From positions 1-64,000 of the forward strand of contig JBFMDH010000030.1 in assembly GCA_040754075.1 (NCBI GenBank): 64,000 nucleotides of DNA, given 5' to 3'. Shown here piece after piece: positions 44,997 through 54,000 of the stretch (positions are counted from its first letter, which is position 1; the number at the start of each line of letters is the position of its first letter). The notes beneath the pieces are model-generated. The model made no database searches and was not told the DNA's origin. It saw only the letters and a program-made list of their open reading frames with translations. The stretch is from Acidobacteriota bacterium. Its GTDB lineage: Bacteria; Acidobacteriota; Blastocatellia; UBA7656. A program made the position numbers and the translations under genes.

Positions 44997-45914
44997 AAAT
45001 TAACCATCGGCACACGCGGCAGCAAACTGGCGCTCTGGCAAACTAACTGGGTGAAAGCCGAGTTGGCACGTCATCACCCGCACCTGCACATCGACATTAA
45101 AATCATTTCCACCAAAGGCGACCGCGTGTTGGATGTGTCGCTTCCGAAACTCGGCGAACAGGGCAAAGGACTTTTCACTAAAGAACTCGAAGACGAAATG
45201 TTTGCCGGGCAGATTGACCTTGCGGTTCACAGTTTGAAAGATTTGCCGACCGAACTTCCCGCAGGCTTAACCGTCGGGGCGATTTGCGAACGCGAAGATG
45301 TGCGCGATGCTTTTGTCGCCGTCGGGGGCATCGCCAATTTTGCGGCGTTACCCGAAGGCGCAATTCTCGGCACCAGTAGCCTCAGACGCGAAGCGCAGAT
45401 TCGTGCCGCGCGCCCGGATTTAAAGATCGTTCCGGTGCGCGGCAATCTCGATACGCGACTGAGAAAACTTGATGAAGGCGAATTTGCGGCAATTATTTTA
45501 GCCGCCGCAGGTCTTCGTCGCCTCGCCTATGACCACCGCATCACCGAGTATCTGGATTCGCGTTTTATGCTTTCGGCGGTTGGCCAAGGGGCGCTTGCCA
45601 TTGAATCGCGACAGGATGACGCGCGCGTAAATGAAGTTTTGAAAGCCATAGACCATTTGCCTACGCGACTGGCTTGTACAGCCGAGCGCAGTTTTTTAAA
45701 AGGACTTGGTGGCGGTTGCATCGTCCCGATTGCGGCGCTTTGCAGAGTTGCTGGCGATGAATTGATATTGGACGGGCTGGTAGCAAAAGCCGATGGCTCG
45801 CGAATCATTCGCGAACAGATGAACGGCAACGTAAACGATGCCGAAGGATTGGGACAGCAATTAGCAAATCAATTATTACAACAGGGGGCAAAAGAATTAT
45901 TGGCTAACCAGTAA
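44985..45914 (+). CDS. hemC: Hydroxymethylbilane synthase
   Basis: 309 residues. Porphobilinogen deaminase, third shared step of tetrapyrrole synthesis. Motifs: IGTRGSKLALWQTN, KDLPTELPAGL, GTSSLRREAQIRAARPDL, VPVRGNLDTRL, and GGGCIVPIAAL, whose Cys carries the dipyrromethane cofactor. The start codon sits inside the heptamer array, so the N-terminal MTND may be repeat-derived. hemA-hemC order is usual. Confidence 0.97.
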   Translation: MTNDKLTIGTRGSKLALWQTNWVKAELARHHPHLHIDIKIISTKGDRVLDVSLPKLGEQGKGLFTKELEDEMFAGQIDLAVHSLKDLPTELPAGLTVGAICEREDVRDAFVAVGGIANFAALPEGAILGTSSLRREAQIRAARPDLKIVPVRGNLDTRLRKLDEGEFAAIILAAAGLRRLAYDHRITEYLDSRFMLSAVGQGALAIESRQDDARVNEVLKAIDHLPTRLACTAERSFLKGLGGGCIVPIAALCRVAGDELILDGLVAKADGSRIIREQMNGNVNDAEGLGQQLANQLLQQGAKELLANQ

Positions 45915-45935
45915 CCGGTTATTTGAAAGATAAAC

Positions 45936-45964
45936 TTGCAATCGGAAAAATTTTCGAGTATTTT
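45936..45964 (+). promoter_or_regulatory. Possible promoter for the 46048/cmk group
   Basis: TTGCAA (45936-45941) and TATTTT (45959-45964) with a 17-base spacer, about 85 bases before ATG 46048. Confidence 0.45.
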
Positions 45965-46047
45965 TCGCGGGCATCCCGATAGAGCTTACGTGAGATTAAA
46001 CCTCATCCTCATAATCCCAGTCCAAAAATTTCGAGGGATGGATTTTC

Positions 46048-46302
46048 ATGGCACAAAATCAGGATCGTGTAACCACACTCCATCGACTGCTCAAAAGCGC
46101 AACGCGAAATGAGTTTTTATTTCAAACCGTATTGGCTGAATTAACCGAAGAACAATTAACCACCCTGGAACTGATTTGCGAAAAATATGCCAAAAAGCAG
46201 AGAGACCTGACGCCGGTCGTGGTCGGGCATTATTATCGAGAAGATTTAGACCACAGCTTTCTTAAAAGATTGCGCCGCCGGTTCAAACGCAAACTGAAAT
46301 GA
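46048..46302 (+). CDS. Small hypothetical basic protein
   Basis: 84 residues, helical, with a lysine/arginine-rich C-terminus (LKRLRRRFKRKLK) that could bind nucleic acid. GAGGGATGG precedes the ATG. It overlaps cmk by 4 bases (ATGA), so the genes are translationally coupled. I do not recognise the family. Confidence 0.7.
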   Translation: MAQNQDRVTTLHRLLKSATRNEFLFQTVLAELTEEQLTTLELICEKYAKKQRDLTPVVVGHYYREDLDHSFLKRLRRRFKRKLK

Positions 46303-46967
46303 ATAATATTGTCATCGCCATTGATGGGCCATCGGGTGTGGGAAAAAGCACTTTAGGAAAAGCGCTTGCCAGATACTTCAACTACCTGTTTATCGATTCC
46401 GGCGCACTCTATCGCGCCATCGCCTTAAAAGCTCTGCAATCGCAAACGCCGCTTGATAACCGAAATGCCGTTACCGAGATTGCGCGGGGTTCGCAAATCA
46501 AACTTGAAGGCGACCCCGATGCCTTGCGAGTGTATCTCGATGGCGCGGAAGTGACTCGCGAAATTCGTCTGCCCGAAGTCAGCCAGGCGGCATCTGTGGT
46601 TGCCACCCTTGCCACGGTTCGCGAAGTCGTGGTTGATAAACTTCGCGAGATGCGCAAGTCCGGCGGTCTGGTGATGGACGGACGCGACATCGGCACCAAA
46701 GTATTTCCCGACGCCGAAGTGAAATTATTTTTAGAGGCATCGCCTGCGGTTCGCGCCGAACGTCGCTGGCTCGAAGAAAAACAAAAAGGCAGCGAGGTTT
46801 CATTTGAACATATTAAAGCGGAGCTTGCCGAACGCGACCGCCGTGACCGTGAACGTGAAGCCACGCCGCTTGTGAAAGCCGATGATGCAATTTTAATCGA
46901 TACCTCAACGATGACGGTTGACCAGGTCATTGCCCGTGTCCTTGAAATCATTCAATCGCACGGTTAG
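46299..46967 (+). CDS. cmk: Cytidylate kinase
   Basis: 222 residues. Phosphorylates CMP/dCMP. Motifs: P-loop IAIDGPSGVGKSTLGKALA, FIDSGALYRAIALKAL, MDGRDIGTKVFPDAEVKLFL, and DRRDREREATPLVKADDAI. It is in a plus-strand cluster with ribE. Confidence 0.97.
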   Translation: MNNIVIAIDGPSGVGKSTLGKALARYFNYLFIDSGALYRAIALKALQSQTPLDNRNAVTEIARGSQIKLEGDPDALRVYLDGAEVTREIRLPEVSQAASVVATLATVREVVVDKLREMRKSGGLVMDGRDIGTKVFPDAEVKLFLEASPAVRAERRWLEEKQKGSEVSFEHIKAELAERDRRDREREATPLVKADDAILIDTSTMTVDQVIARVLEIIQSHG

Positions 46968-46986
46968 ACTTTTTCTTCGCCAAACC

Positions 46987-47083
46987 GGCAAAGGCAAAAG
47001 TAAGCAAGCGAAGTGGGGTTTAACTATTTTGTATGAGAGGGGTAGTCAACCTCACCTTTCCCTTTTTACTTTTGCTTTTTTAT
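46987..47083. repeat. Weak heptamer-type inverted arrays upstream of ribE
   Basis: GGCAAAGGCAAAAGTAAGC (from 46987) faces CTTTCCC, TTTTTAC, TTTTGCT, TTTTTAT (about 47056-47083). The right part resembles the ACTTTTT units at 58461. It is degenerate and given low weight. Confidence 0.5.
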
Positions 47084-47095
47084 TTGATGGAACTG

Positions 47096-47752
47096 ATGGG
47101 CATTTTCACTGGCTTAATTATGGAAGTCGGACGGGTGCGGCGCATTGAGCGGCGTGCCAGCGGCGCTTACCTGGTCATCGAATGCCGGAAAGTTTTACAA
47201 GGGACACAAATCGGCGATTCGATTACCGTCAACGGGGTTGATTTGACAGTAACTACCATGACCGATAATCAATTCACCGCCGATGCTTCGCTTGAAACCT
47301 TGACCCGCTCAACGCTCGGCGATTTGCGCGTCGGAAGTCGGGTCAATCTCGAACGCGCGCTCGGCGTCGGTGAACGACTCGGCGGACACATGGTTCAAGG
47401 ACACGTTGATGGAACCGCTTCGTTGATTTCAGCAACGCCCGAAGGCAATGCCTATCGTCTGCGGTTTGGCGCGCCGAAAGTCTTGATGCGTTACATCGCG
47501 ATGAAAGGTTCAATTTGCGTCGATGGCATCAGCCTCACGGTTGCCGGACTTGGCAGTGATTGGTTTGAAGTGGCGGTCATCCCGCACACCTGGCGCGAAA
47601 CCACATTGGCAGAGTTGAAACCCGGTGACCGCGTCAATCTCGAAGTCGATGTGCTCGCAAAATATGTCGAGCGGTTGTTACTCTATAAAGCCGATTATGA
47701 GGAAAGCGCCAATCAATTAACGCTTGAGAGTTTAATTGAGAAAGGCTATTGA
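47096..47752 (+). CDS. ribE: Riboflavin synthase alpha chain
   Basis: About 218 residues. Two lumazine-binding barrels: FTGLIMEVGRV begins the first, and GHMVQGHVDGTASL with the YIAMKGSICVDGISLTV segment marks the second. It dismutates 6,7-dimethyl-8-ribityllumazine into riboflavin. Family proteins start at MFTG, so ATG 47096 is preferred to the upstream in-frame starts at 47087 and 47033; the extra residues (LTFPFLLLLFYL) are from a heptamer-type array. The stop overlaps the next ATG. Confidence 0.94.
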   Translation: MGIFTGLIMEVGRVRRIERRASGAYLVIECRKVLQGTQIGDSITVNGVDLTVTTMTDNQFTADASLETLTRSTLGDLRVGSRVNLERALGVGERLGGHMVQGHVDGTASLISATPEGNAYRLRFGAPKVLMRYIAMKGSICVDGISLTVAGLGSDWFEVAVIPHTWRETTLAELKPGDRVNLEVDVLAKYVERLLLYKADYEESANQLTLESLIEKGY

Positions 47753-48038
47753 TGAATCCTCGGTTTGAGTGGGATGTCAGAAAAGCGGAAGAGGTCAAAG
47801 CGGAACGCGGCATTTCATTCGACGATGCAATAGCAGTTTTCTTCGACCCCGCTTCTTTCGATTAGTTTGATGAAGCTCATTCGATTGAGGAGTCGCGTTA
47901 CGGAATAATTGGTTTATCGAATAAGGGCTTGTTGACGTGATTTACACCATCATCGAGAGTGAAGAAGGAGAAATTTATCGCATCATAACAGCCTGGCAAG
48001 CGACAAGCCGCGAGGAGAGTTTATATGAAGGCAAATAA
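47752..48038 (+). pseudogene. BrnT toxin pseudogene (RelE-like fold), broken
   Basis: Translation from ATG 47752 gives MNPRFEWDVRKAEEVKAERG and ISFDDAIAVFFDP, the N-terminus of a BrnT/DUF497 toxin. TAG at 47863-47865 stops it at codon 38. After that stop the frame continues FDEAHSIEESRYGIIGLSNK, then shifts by one base near 47925-47935 and ends as VIYTIIESEEGEIYRIITAW with a C-terminal [13 protein letters not shown]. The tail matches the family's RIISAR-type ending. Two lesions in an otherwise recognisable gene mean the toxin is dead. It starts on the stop of ribE and overlaps brnA. Confidence 0.88.
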
Positions 48039-48429
48039 GGAGCGATTTGAAATCACTCAAGCTGATTATGAGCAGATGCTGAAAGAAGGCGCTGACCCTG
48101 AATATGCACTCAAGCCAGGCAAATACACTGCCCAGCGCGGGAGATTTGCGAAAAAATATCCTGACTTAAAAAAAGATGATGTTGAACAACATCCACAAAC
48201 TGCCATTTATCTGGACACAGATATTGTGGAGTTCTTTAAGCAACATTCTAAAAACTCTGAATCAATGGCATATCAAGCAGAGATTAATAACCTGCTACGA
48301 CACTATATTGAAAATGAACGATCCGCTAAGAAGTCCAAGCGTAGACGTCAGCAAGATGATTTTAGAAAATTGCTATCAGATACCGCGTTTATCAAGGCAG
48401 TAGCCGAGCGGGTTAGAAAAGTATTGTGA
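48025..48429 (+). CDS. BrnA-like antitoxin
   Basis: 134 residues. [19 protein letters not shown] followed by [16 protein letters not shown] is the ribbon-helix-helix pattern of BrnA antitoxins (BrnA_antitoxin/COG3514), here with a basic C-terminal extension. It overlaps the end of the brnT remnant and reads cleanly. BrnA normally neutralises BrnT and represses its own operon. With the toxin dead, it would be a free repressor or an antidote to a homologous toxin. The pair sits between ribE and ribBA. Confidence 0.85.
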   Translation: MKANKERFEITQADYEQMLKEGADPEYALKPGKYTAQRGRFAKKYPDLKKDDVEQHPQTAIYLDTDIVEFFKQHSKNSESMAYQAEINNLLRHYIENERSAKKSKRRRQQDDFRKLLSDTAFIKAVAERVRKVL

Positions 48430-48459
48430 GAATAGTTTTCATAGAAAGTGTAAGACATT

Positions 48460-49674
48460 ATGTTTGCCACCATTCCTGAAGCAATTGAAGATTTTCGTGA
48501 AGGGCGAATGGTCATCATCGTCGATGACGAAGACCGCGAAAATGAAGGTGATTTAGCCTGTGCCGCAGAAAAGGTCACGCCGGAAATTATCAATTTCATG
48601 GCGAAATACGGACGCGGCTTGATCTGTTTGCCAATGACTCCCGAACGTCTTGAAGCTTTGCAGATTCCTTTGCAGATGCCCGAAGCCGAAAATACCGCAG
48701 CACTCGGCACTGCCTTCTGCGTTTCGATTGAAGCGCGGCGCGGCGTCACCACAGGCATCTCTGCATCCGACAGAGCGACGACGATTCAAGTTGCGGTTGA
48801 CCCGCGCAGCAAACCTGCGGATTTGGCGCGTCCCGGTCATATCTTCCCGTTGCGTGCGCGACGCGGCGGCGTGCTGGTGCGTCCGGGGCAAACCGAAGCG
48901 TCGGTTGATCTGGCGCGCATGGCGGGACTGACGCCAGCCGGAGTGATTTGCGAAATCATGAATGATGACGGGACGATGTCGCGATTGCCTGAACTTGAAA
49001 AATTTGCTCAGGAACACGGCATAAAAATTATCTCGGTCGCCGATTTGATTAGCTATCGCATGGCAAGCGAACTGCTGGTGCAACGCGCAGGCGAAGCGCA
49101 GGTGCCGACGGTGTATGGCGATTTTCGCGCCATCGCCTTTACCAATGACATCAATTCCGATGTCCACCTGGCGTTAGTGAAGGGCGCAATCGATTCGGAA
49201 AAAAGTTTGCTGGTGCGGGTGCATTCGCAATGTGTGCTCGGCGATGTATTCGGGTCTTTGAGAGATGACACCGGATGGCAATTGCATCGTTCGCTTGAAC
49301 TCATCGCCGAAGAGGGCGCAGGCGTCCTGCTGTATCTCAGACAGGAAGGGCGCGGGCTTGGGTTAGTCAATCAACTCAAAGCCTACAAGGTGATGGACGA
49401 ACAGAATAAAGATGCGGTTGATGCGGATGCCGAAACCGTCGGGGTGCATAAAATGGACCCGCGCGATTACGGCATCGGCGCGCAGATTCTTCATGCGCTC
49501 GGTGTGCGTAAAATGCGTTTGATTACCAATCATCCCGTCAAGCGCGCGGCGATTGAAGGATTCGATTTGGAAATTACCGAGCGTGTGCCGATTGAAATCG
49601 AACCCAATGAATCGAATGAACAGGTGCTACGCGCCAGAAAAGCCAAACTCGGTCATTTGCTGACCAAAGTTTAG
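48460..49674 (+). CDS. ribBA: RibBA: DHBP synthase / GTP cyclohydrolase II, GCHII zinc ligands missing
   Basis: 404 residues. The N-terminal DHBP synthase domain (1-200) has all main motifs: [32 protein letters not shown] and [13 protein letters not shown]. The C-terminal GCHII-like domain (205-404) has [35 protein letters not shown] and [10 protein letters not shown]. The Cys at 258 is present, but the next two zinc ligands are Asp269 and Thr271 where GCHII has Cys-Asp-Cys. GCHII is normally zinc-dependent, so this half may be inactive or altered. Confidence 0.95.
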   Translation: MFATIPEAIEDFREGRMVIIVDDEDRENEGDLACAAEKVTPEIINFMAKYGRGLICLPMTPERLEALQIPLQMPEAENTAALGTAFCVSIEARRGVTTGISASDRATTIQVAVDPRSKPADLARPGHIFPLRARRGGVLVRPGQTEASVDLARMAGLTPAGVICEIMNDDGTMSRLPELEKFAQEHGIKIISVADLISYRMASELLVQRAGEAQVPTVYGDFRAIAFTNDINSDVHLALVKGAIDSEKSLLVRVHSQCVLGDVFGSLRDDTGWQLHRSLELIAEEGAGVLLYLRQEGRGLGLVNQLKAYKVMDEQNKDAVDADAETVGVHKMDPRDYGIGAQILHALGVRKMRLITNHPVKRAAIEGFDLEITERVPIEIEPNESNEQVLRARKAKLGHLLTKV

Positions 49675-49688
49675 TCGAACAAGAGGAA

Positions 49689-50477
49689 ATGGAATTAATT
49701 GATATTGGTGTCAACCTGGCTCACGCAGCATTCAACACGGATCGTGACCAGGTGATTAAACGGGCAATGGCAGCCGGAGTTACGACAATGGTGATTACCG
49801 GCACCAGCCTCAAAAGCAGCCACGATGCGCAACAGCTTGCCAGCCGCTATCCGAATATTCTTTTTTCAACGGCGGGCGTTCATCCGCATAACGCCAAACA
49901 GTGTAATGACGAAACCATAAAAGCGTTGAAAGGGTTGACTCAGTATGATGAAGTGGTTGCCATTGGCGAGTGCGGATTGGATTTCAACAGAGATTTTTCG
50001 CCGCGTCCGGTTCAGGAAAAATGGTTTGAAGCGCAAATTCAGTTGGCAGGCGAATTGAACCTGCCGCTCTTTTTACATGAGCGTGATGCGCATCAACGTT
50101 TCAAAGAAATATTATCGGCTTACCGAAAAAATTTTGAGTGCGCGGTGGTTCATTGTTTTACCGGCAACGCCGATGAAATGAAAGCCTATCTCGACCTCGA
50201 TTTGCATATCGGCATAACCGGCTGGATTTGTGATGAGCGGCGCGGTTTGCATTTGCGCAATCTGGTTCGGCAAATTCCTTTGCATCGTTTGATGCTTGAA
50301 ACCGATGCGCCGTTTTTGACGCCGCGCGACATGCAACCAAAACCCAAAGACGGAAGAAATGAACCGGCGTTTTTGCCCCATGTGCTTCGACAGGTTGCCA
50401 ATTGTTTGAATAAATCTGTTGATGAAATTGCCCGGGCAACGACCGAAACGGCGGATAAATTTTTCTGGACTTCATAA
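49689..50477 (+). CDS. tatD: TatD-family hydrolase
   Basis: 262 residues. IDIGVNLAHAAF is the TatD-type N-terminus, then GVHPHNAK, GECGLDFNRDFSPRPVQ, LFLHERDAH, VVHCFTGN and LETDAPFLTPRDM. These supply the TIM-barrel metal site. TatD proteins are metal-dependent nucleases. It lies 14 bases after ribBA, probably in the same operon. Confidence 0.93.
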   Translation: MELIDIGVNLAHAAFNTDRDQVIKRAMAAGVTTMVITGTSLKSSHDAQQLASRYPNILFSTAGVHPHNAKQCNDETIKALKGLTQYDEVVAIGECGLDFNRDFSPRPVQEKWFEAQIQLAGELNLPLFLHERDAHQRFKEILSAYRKNFECAVVHCFTGNADEMKAYLDLDLHIGITGWICDERRGLHLRNLVRQIPLHRLMLETDAPFLTPRDMQPKPKDGRNEPAFLPHVLRQVANCLNKSVDEIARATTETADKFFWTS

Positions 50478-50484
50478 CCCATAA

Positions 50485-50853
50485 ATGAAAATCAACTTCA
50501 CCCGAATTCATCATGTTCAATTGACCATTCGCGAAGGCGACGAAGCGCGGGCGCGGGCGTTTTACGGCGAACTGCTGGGACTGACGGAGATTGAAAAGCC
50601 CGAACCGCTGAAACCGCGCGGCGGACTGTGGTTTGAAATGGGCAACATTCAATTGCATCTGGGCGTCGAAGCTTTTCAAGGTGAATCCAAACGCCATCCG
50701 GCATTTGAAGTTGAAAACCTTCAGGCAATCAGAGAGTATTTAGAAGCGAAGGGTGTGCGCGTGAAAGACGAAATCAATATTCCGGCTATCGAAAGGTTTT
50801 CGTTTTTCGACCCGTTTGGTAATCGCATCGAGTTGATGGAAAAACAAAAATAA
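50485..50853 (+). CDS. VOC (glyoxalase/bleomycin-resistance) family protein
   Basis: 122 residues. FTRIHHVQLTIREGDEARAR, FYGELLGLTEIE, IQLHLGVE and DPFGNRIELME are a standard single VOC fold with metal ligand positions (His in HHVQL, His in LHLG, Glu in IELME). It follows tatD with 7 bases between. Substrate unknown. Confidence 0.88.
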   Translation: MKINFTRIHHVQLTIREGDEARARAFYGELLGLTEIEKPEPLKPRGGLWFEMGNIQLHLGVEAFQGESKRHPAFEVENLQAIREYLEAKGVRVKDEINIPAIERFSFFDPFGNRIELMEKQK

Positions 50854-51017
50854 ATGTCAGTACCGTCTGCGTGAGTGGGCGGGGGGAAGATGGCGTCGGT
50901 AGCGCCACTGCCTGAACCGGTGCTGGCAACATCATCGCATAATTAAAAGCAACGAAAGACTGGCTTGATTCAACCAACTTTTGCAGAAACCACAACGGGT
51001 AAAAACTTCTCCAAGCT
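50854..51017. other. Intergenic region with a GC-rich stretch
   Basis: This 164-base gap contains AGTACCG and GTGAGTGGGCGGGGGG (around 50870-50886), a GC-rich piece that may belong to a dispersed repeat; I could not confirm a second copy here. Confidence 0.3.
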
Positions 51018-54000
51018 ATGCAGGGTAAAATCAAAATTATCTTAGTCAGCCTACTGAGTCTTTTCTTACTACTCTTAATTGCGGTCTTTATTTATGTGCG
51101 AAGCGGGGGACTGGAACATCTCCTCGAAGATGCCATCATCACTTCCTTTAAAGAGGTCGGCATCCGCGCGGAAATCGGCGCATCCAACCTCGACCTGACA
51201 GGCAGCAAAGTCACCCTCGAAAACCTCGAGCTTTTCATCGAAAGTGATAATCAAAAACTTGGCAGCATCGAAAAAATTCAAGGCGAATTTTCGGTGCTCA
51301 GTTATTTAAAGCAGCGCGTCGATTTGAAAAAGTTGAGCGTCATCAAACCGGAATTCTGGATTGCGGTTGATGACGCGGGACGCACGACTTTGGAAAAATT
51401 GAAATCACCGCCCGAAAAAAAAGAGAAGCAGGACAATATCAAAATTTTCACCGCCGAATTTGCAATCGCCGACGGCACCATTCATTTCACCGACCAGAAA
51501 AATCAAATTAGCGCGCTGGTTCCGAATCTCTCAGCGACCCTGACACCGAAAACCCCCGACGCCCTGGTTGATGAACTCAATCATCTGTTCATCTTGAAAT
51601 TCGATAAAGCCACAGCTACTTATCAAGGTCGTGAAGTAAAAACCATCTCATTGAACGTTGAAGGCGATGCGCGCGAAAGCGATGCCAATATTAAATCGCT
51701 GGTGTTCAATTCCGATGTGGCTAATATTAAAAATGCCACCGGACAAATTACCGATTTCAAAACCTTCGCTTACCATTTTTCAGATATTCAAGTGGAAACT
51801 GTTTTAAATGAAATTGCCCGCATTTTCGCGCCCGAAACCAGACTCGCCGGACGAGCCACATTTGCCGGAGAGGTGCAGGGCAAAGGCGATGAGTACAAAG
51901 CCAGAGGGCATCTCACCGCCAATGATTTGCAGGCAGTTGACATTCGCGCCAGCAATCTTGAAGTCAAACTTGATGAAGTCAATGGCAAAGGCGACGAGTA
52001 CAAAGCCAAAGGACAACTCGCTTCAAGCTTTATCAATGCCGAAGGCTTTCGCATCTCGGATGTTCGCATCAATTTCGACGCCAATGGAAAAGGCGCGGAG
52101 TATAACGCCGACGCCGATATTCTGACCGCCAGTGTCAGCAATAATGATTTCAGCATCAACACCGTGCGACTCGATGACGCCAATGTCACAGGCCACGCGG
52201 CAGCCTTTGATGTGACGACCAATTTGACGCTCGCGGCGCTCAAAAGCGGCAAAGTCAATTTAACCAATTTGCGCGGAAAACTGACGGCAAACAGCAACCG
52301 CGCAACGCTGGCGAATTTCACCGCGCAGGTTTTAGGGGGGTCAGTCACCGGCAACGCCGCTGTGGTTTATAAAGGCAGCGGCGAATCAAAAGTTGATGTG
52401 GTGTTTCAAGCGATTGACCTCAATCAAGCGGCGCAACTTGCAGCCGCCAACGATGTGACCGTAACCGGCAAAGCCAGCGGCAATGCGCAACTCAGTTTTT
52501 CCGGGCTGAATTACAAAGTTGCAAATGGCAAAGTGAATGCCGATTTCGATGCCGTGGTTGCGCCCAAAGAGGAAGGCGGCGAATCCTTACCCGCAAAGGG
52601 CCAGATTGCCCTGCTTGCCACCGGGCACGGCTTTCAAGTGGAACGCGCCGACATCCACTCAGCCAATAGCCAGATTACCGCGAGCGGTTCGATTGATTGG
52701 GATGGCATTGCCGATTTGAACGTCAACTTTAATTCCCAGGATATGTCCGAGTTGCAGCGCGTCATCGATTCATTCGGACTGATACCGGAAAACATTAAAA
52801 GCGAATACGAAGTCACCCTCAGCGGCGCAGGTGAATTCAATGGTCGGGTGCAAGGTAAATTCGCTGCCGCGAATTTGAACGGGCATCTTAGACTGGCAAG
52901 CGTCAAGATGCATGAAGAAGAGGTGGGTCAGGTTGAAGGCGACATCGCTTATACCGCAAATCTGCTTCGCGTTGAAAACGGTTCAATCGTTCGCGCTGAT
53001 AAAAATTCGCGCGCTGATTTTACTTTAAACGCGCTGTTGAAAGATGGCGGCGGCACCTCGGTGCAGGCGACGCTCAAGGATTTCGATTTGCGTCAAGTGG
53101 TGAATCTGGCTGCGCCGCAACTGGGTGAGCAAGTCACCAGCGGGAAAGTAAATGGCGAGGTCGATTTAAAAAATTTGGGTGATAAACGCAAACTCACAGG
53201 CACGGCAAATATCACCCTCAGCGCCGCCGAGTTCACCCCTCTGCCGGAAGAAGGCGAAGAAGCAAAGCCGATTGTCATACCGGAATTCATTGGCAAAATT
53301 GCTATCAACAACAGTGTTGTCAAGGTTCAGAATCTGCAAATGAAACTCAACGACAGTCTGATTGCAGGCACCGGTTCTTTTAACCTCGACACCTACGAAT
53401 ATGCTGTGAACGCTGAAGGCAAGAGTATCGACCTTGCCGAGTTGTCAAATCGAATCAACAGCAGTGAAGGTGGCGGCGTCAAACTCACGGGGCTTGCCAA
53501 TTTGAATGTCAAAGGCGAAGGCTTCTGGGGCAAAGACAATTCCGATGACTGGTCGCGCGTCAATTTGAATGCCACGATTCAAGGTCAAAACGTCGCCATC
53601 AACGGGCGCGATGTCGGCGATGCGAAAGTGGTCGCTTTCACAGATAACGGCATCGTTAAAATCGAAGCCACGGGAAATATTTTAGAGCAGGAACGCACCC
53701 TGCACGCGACGGTCGATTTGCGTGACCGCAAAGTCTGGGCTTTGAATTCAAGCATTGATTTTGCCGATGCTGAACTTGGTCCCTACCTCGCGCTGGTTTC
53801 GCCCGATTTAGCGAACCTCACGGGACGCGCAACCGGCAACATCGTCATCAGCGGTCCCTTGCAGGAGCCTGAAAAAATCCAGGCGCTCGCGACCCTTTCA
53901 AAACTTGAACTCGGCGGCGACCTCGCGGTCGACCGACCTTATAAAATCACCAATCAAGACCCGATAGTCATTCGCGCCACCTCGAAAGAATTTACCATCG

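Noticed and set aside
48553-49167. A 204-codon minus-strand frame inside ribBA.
   Set aside because: It is a shadow of a well-supported coding sequence.
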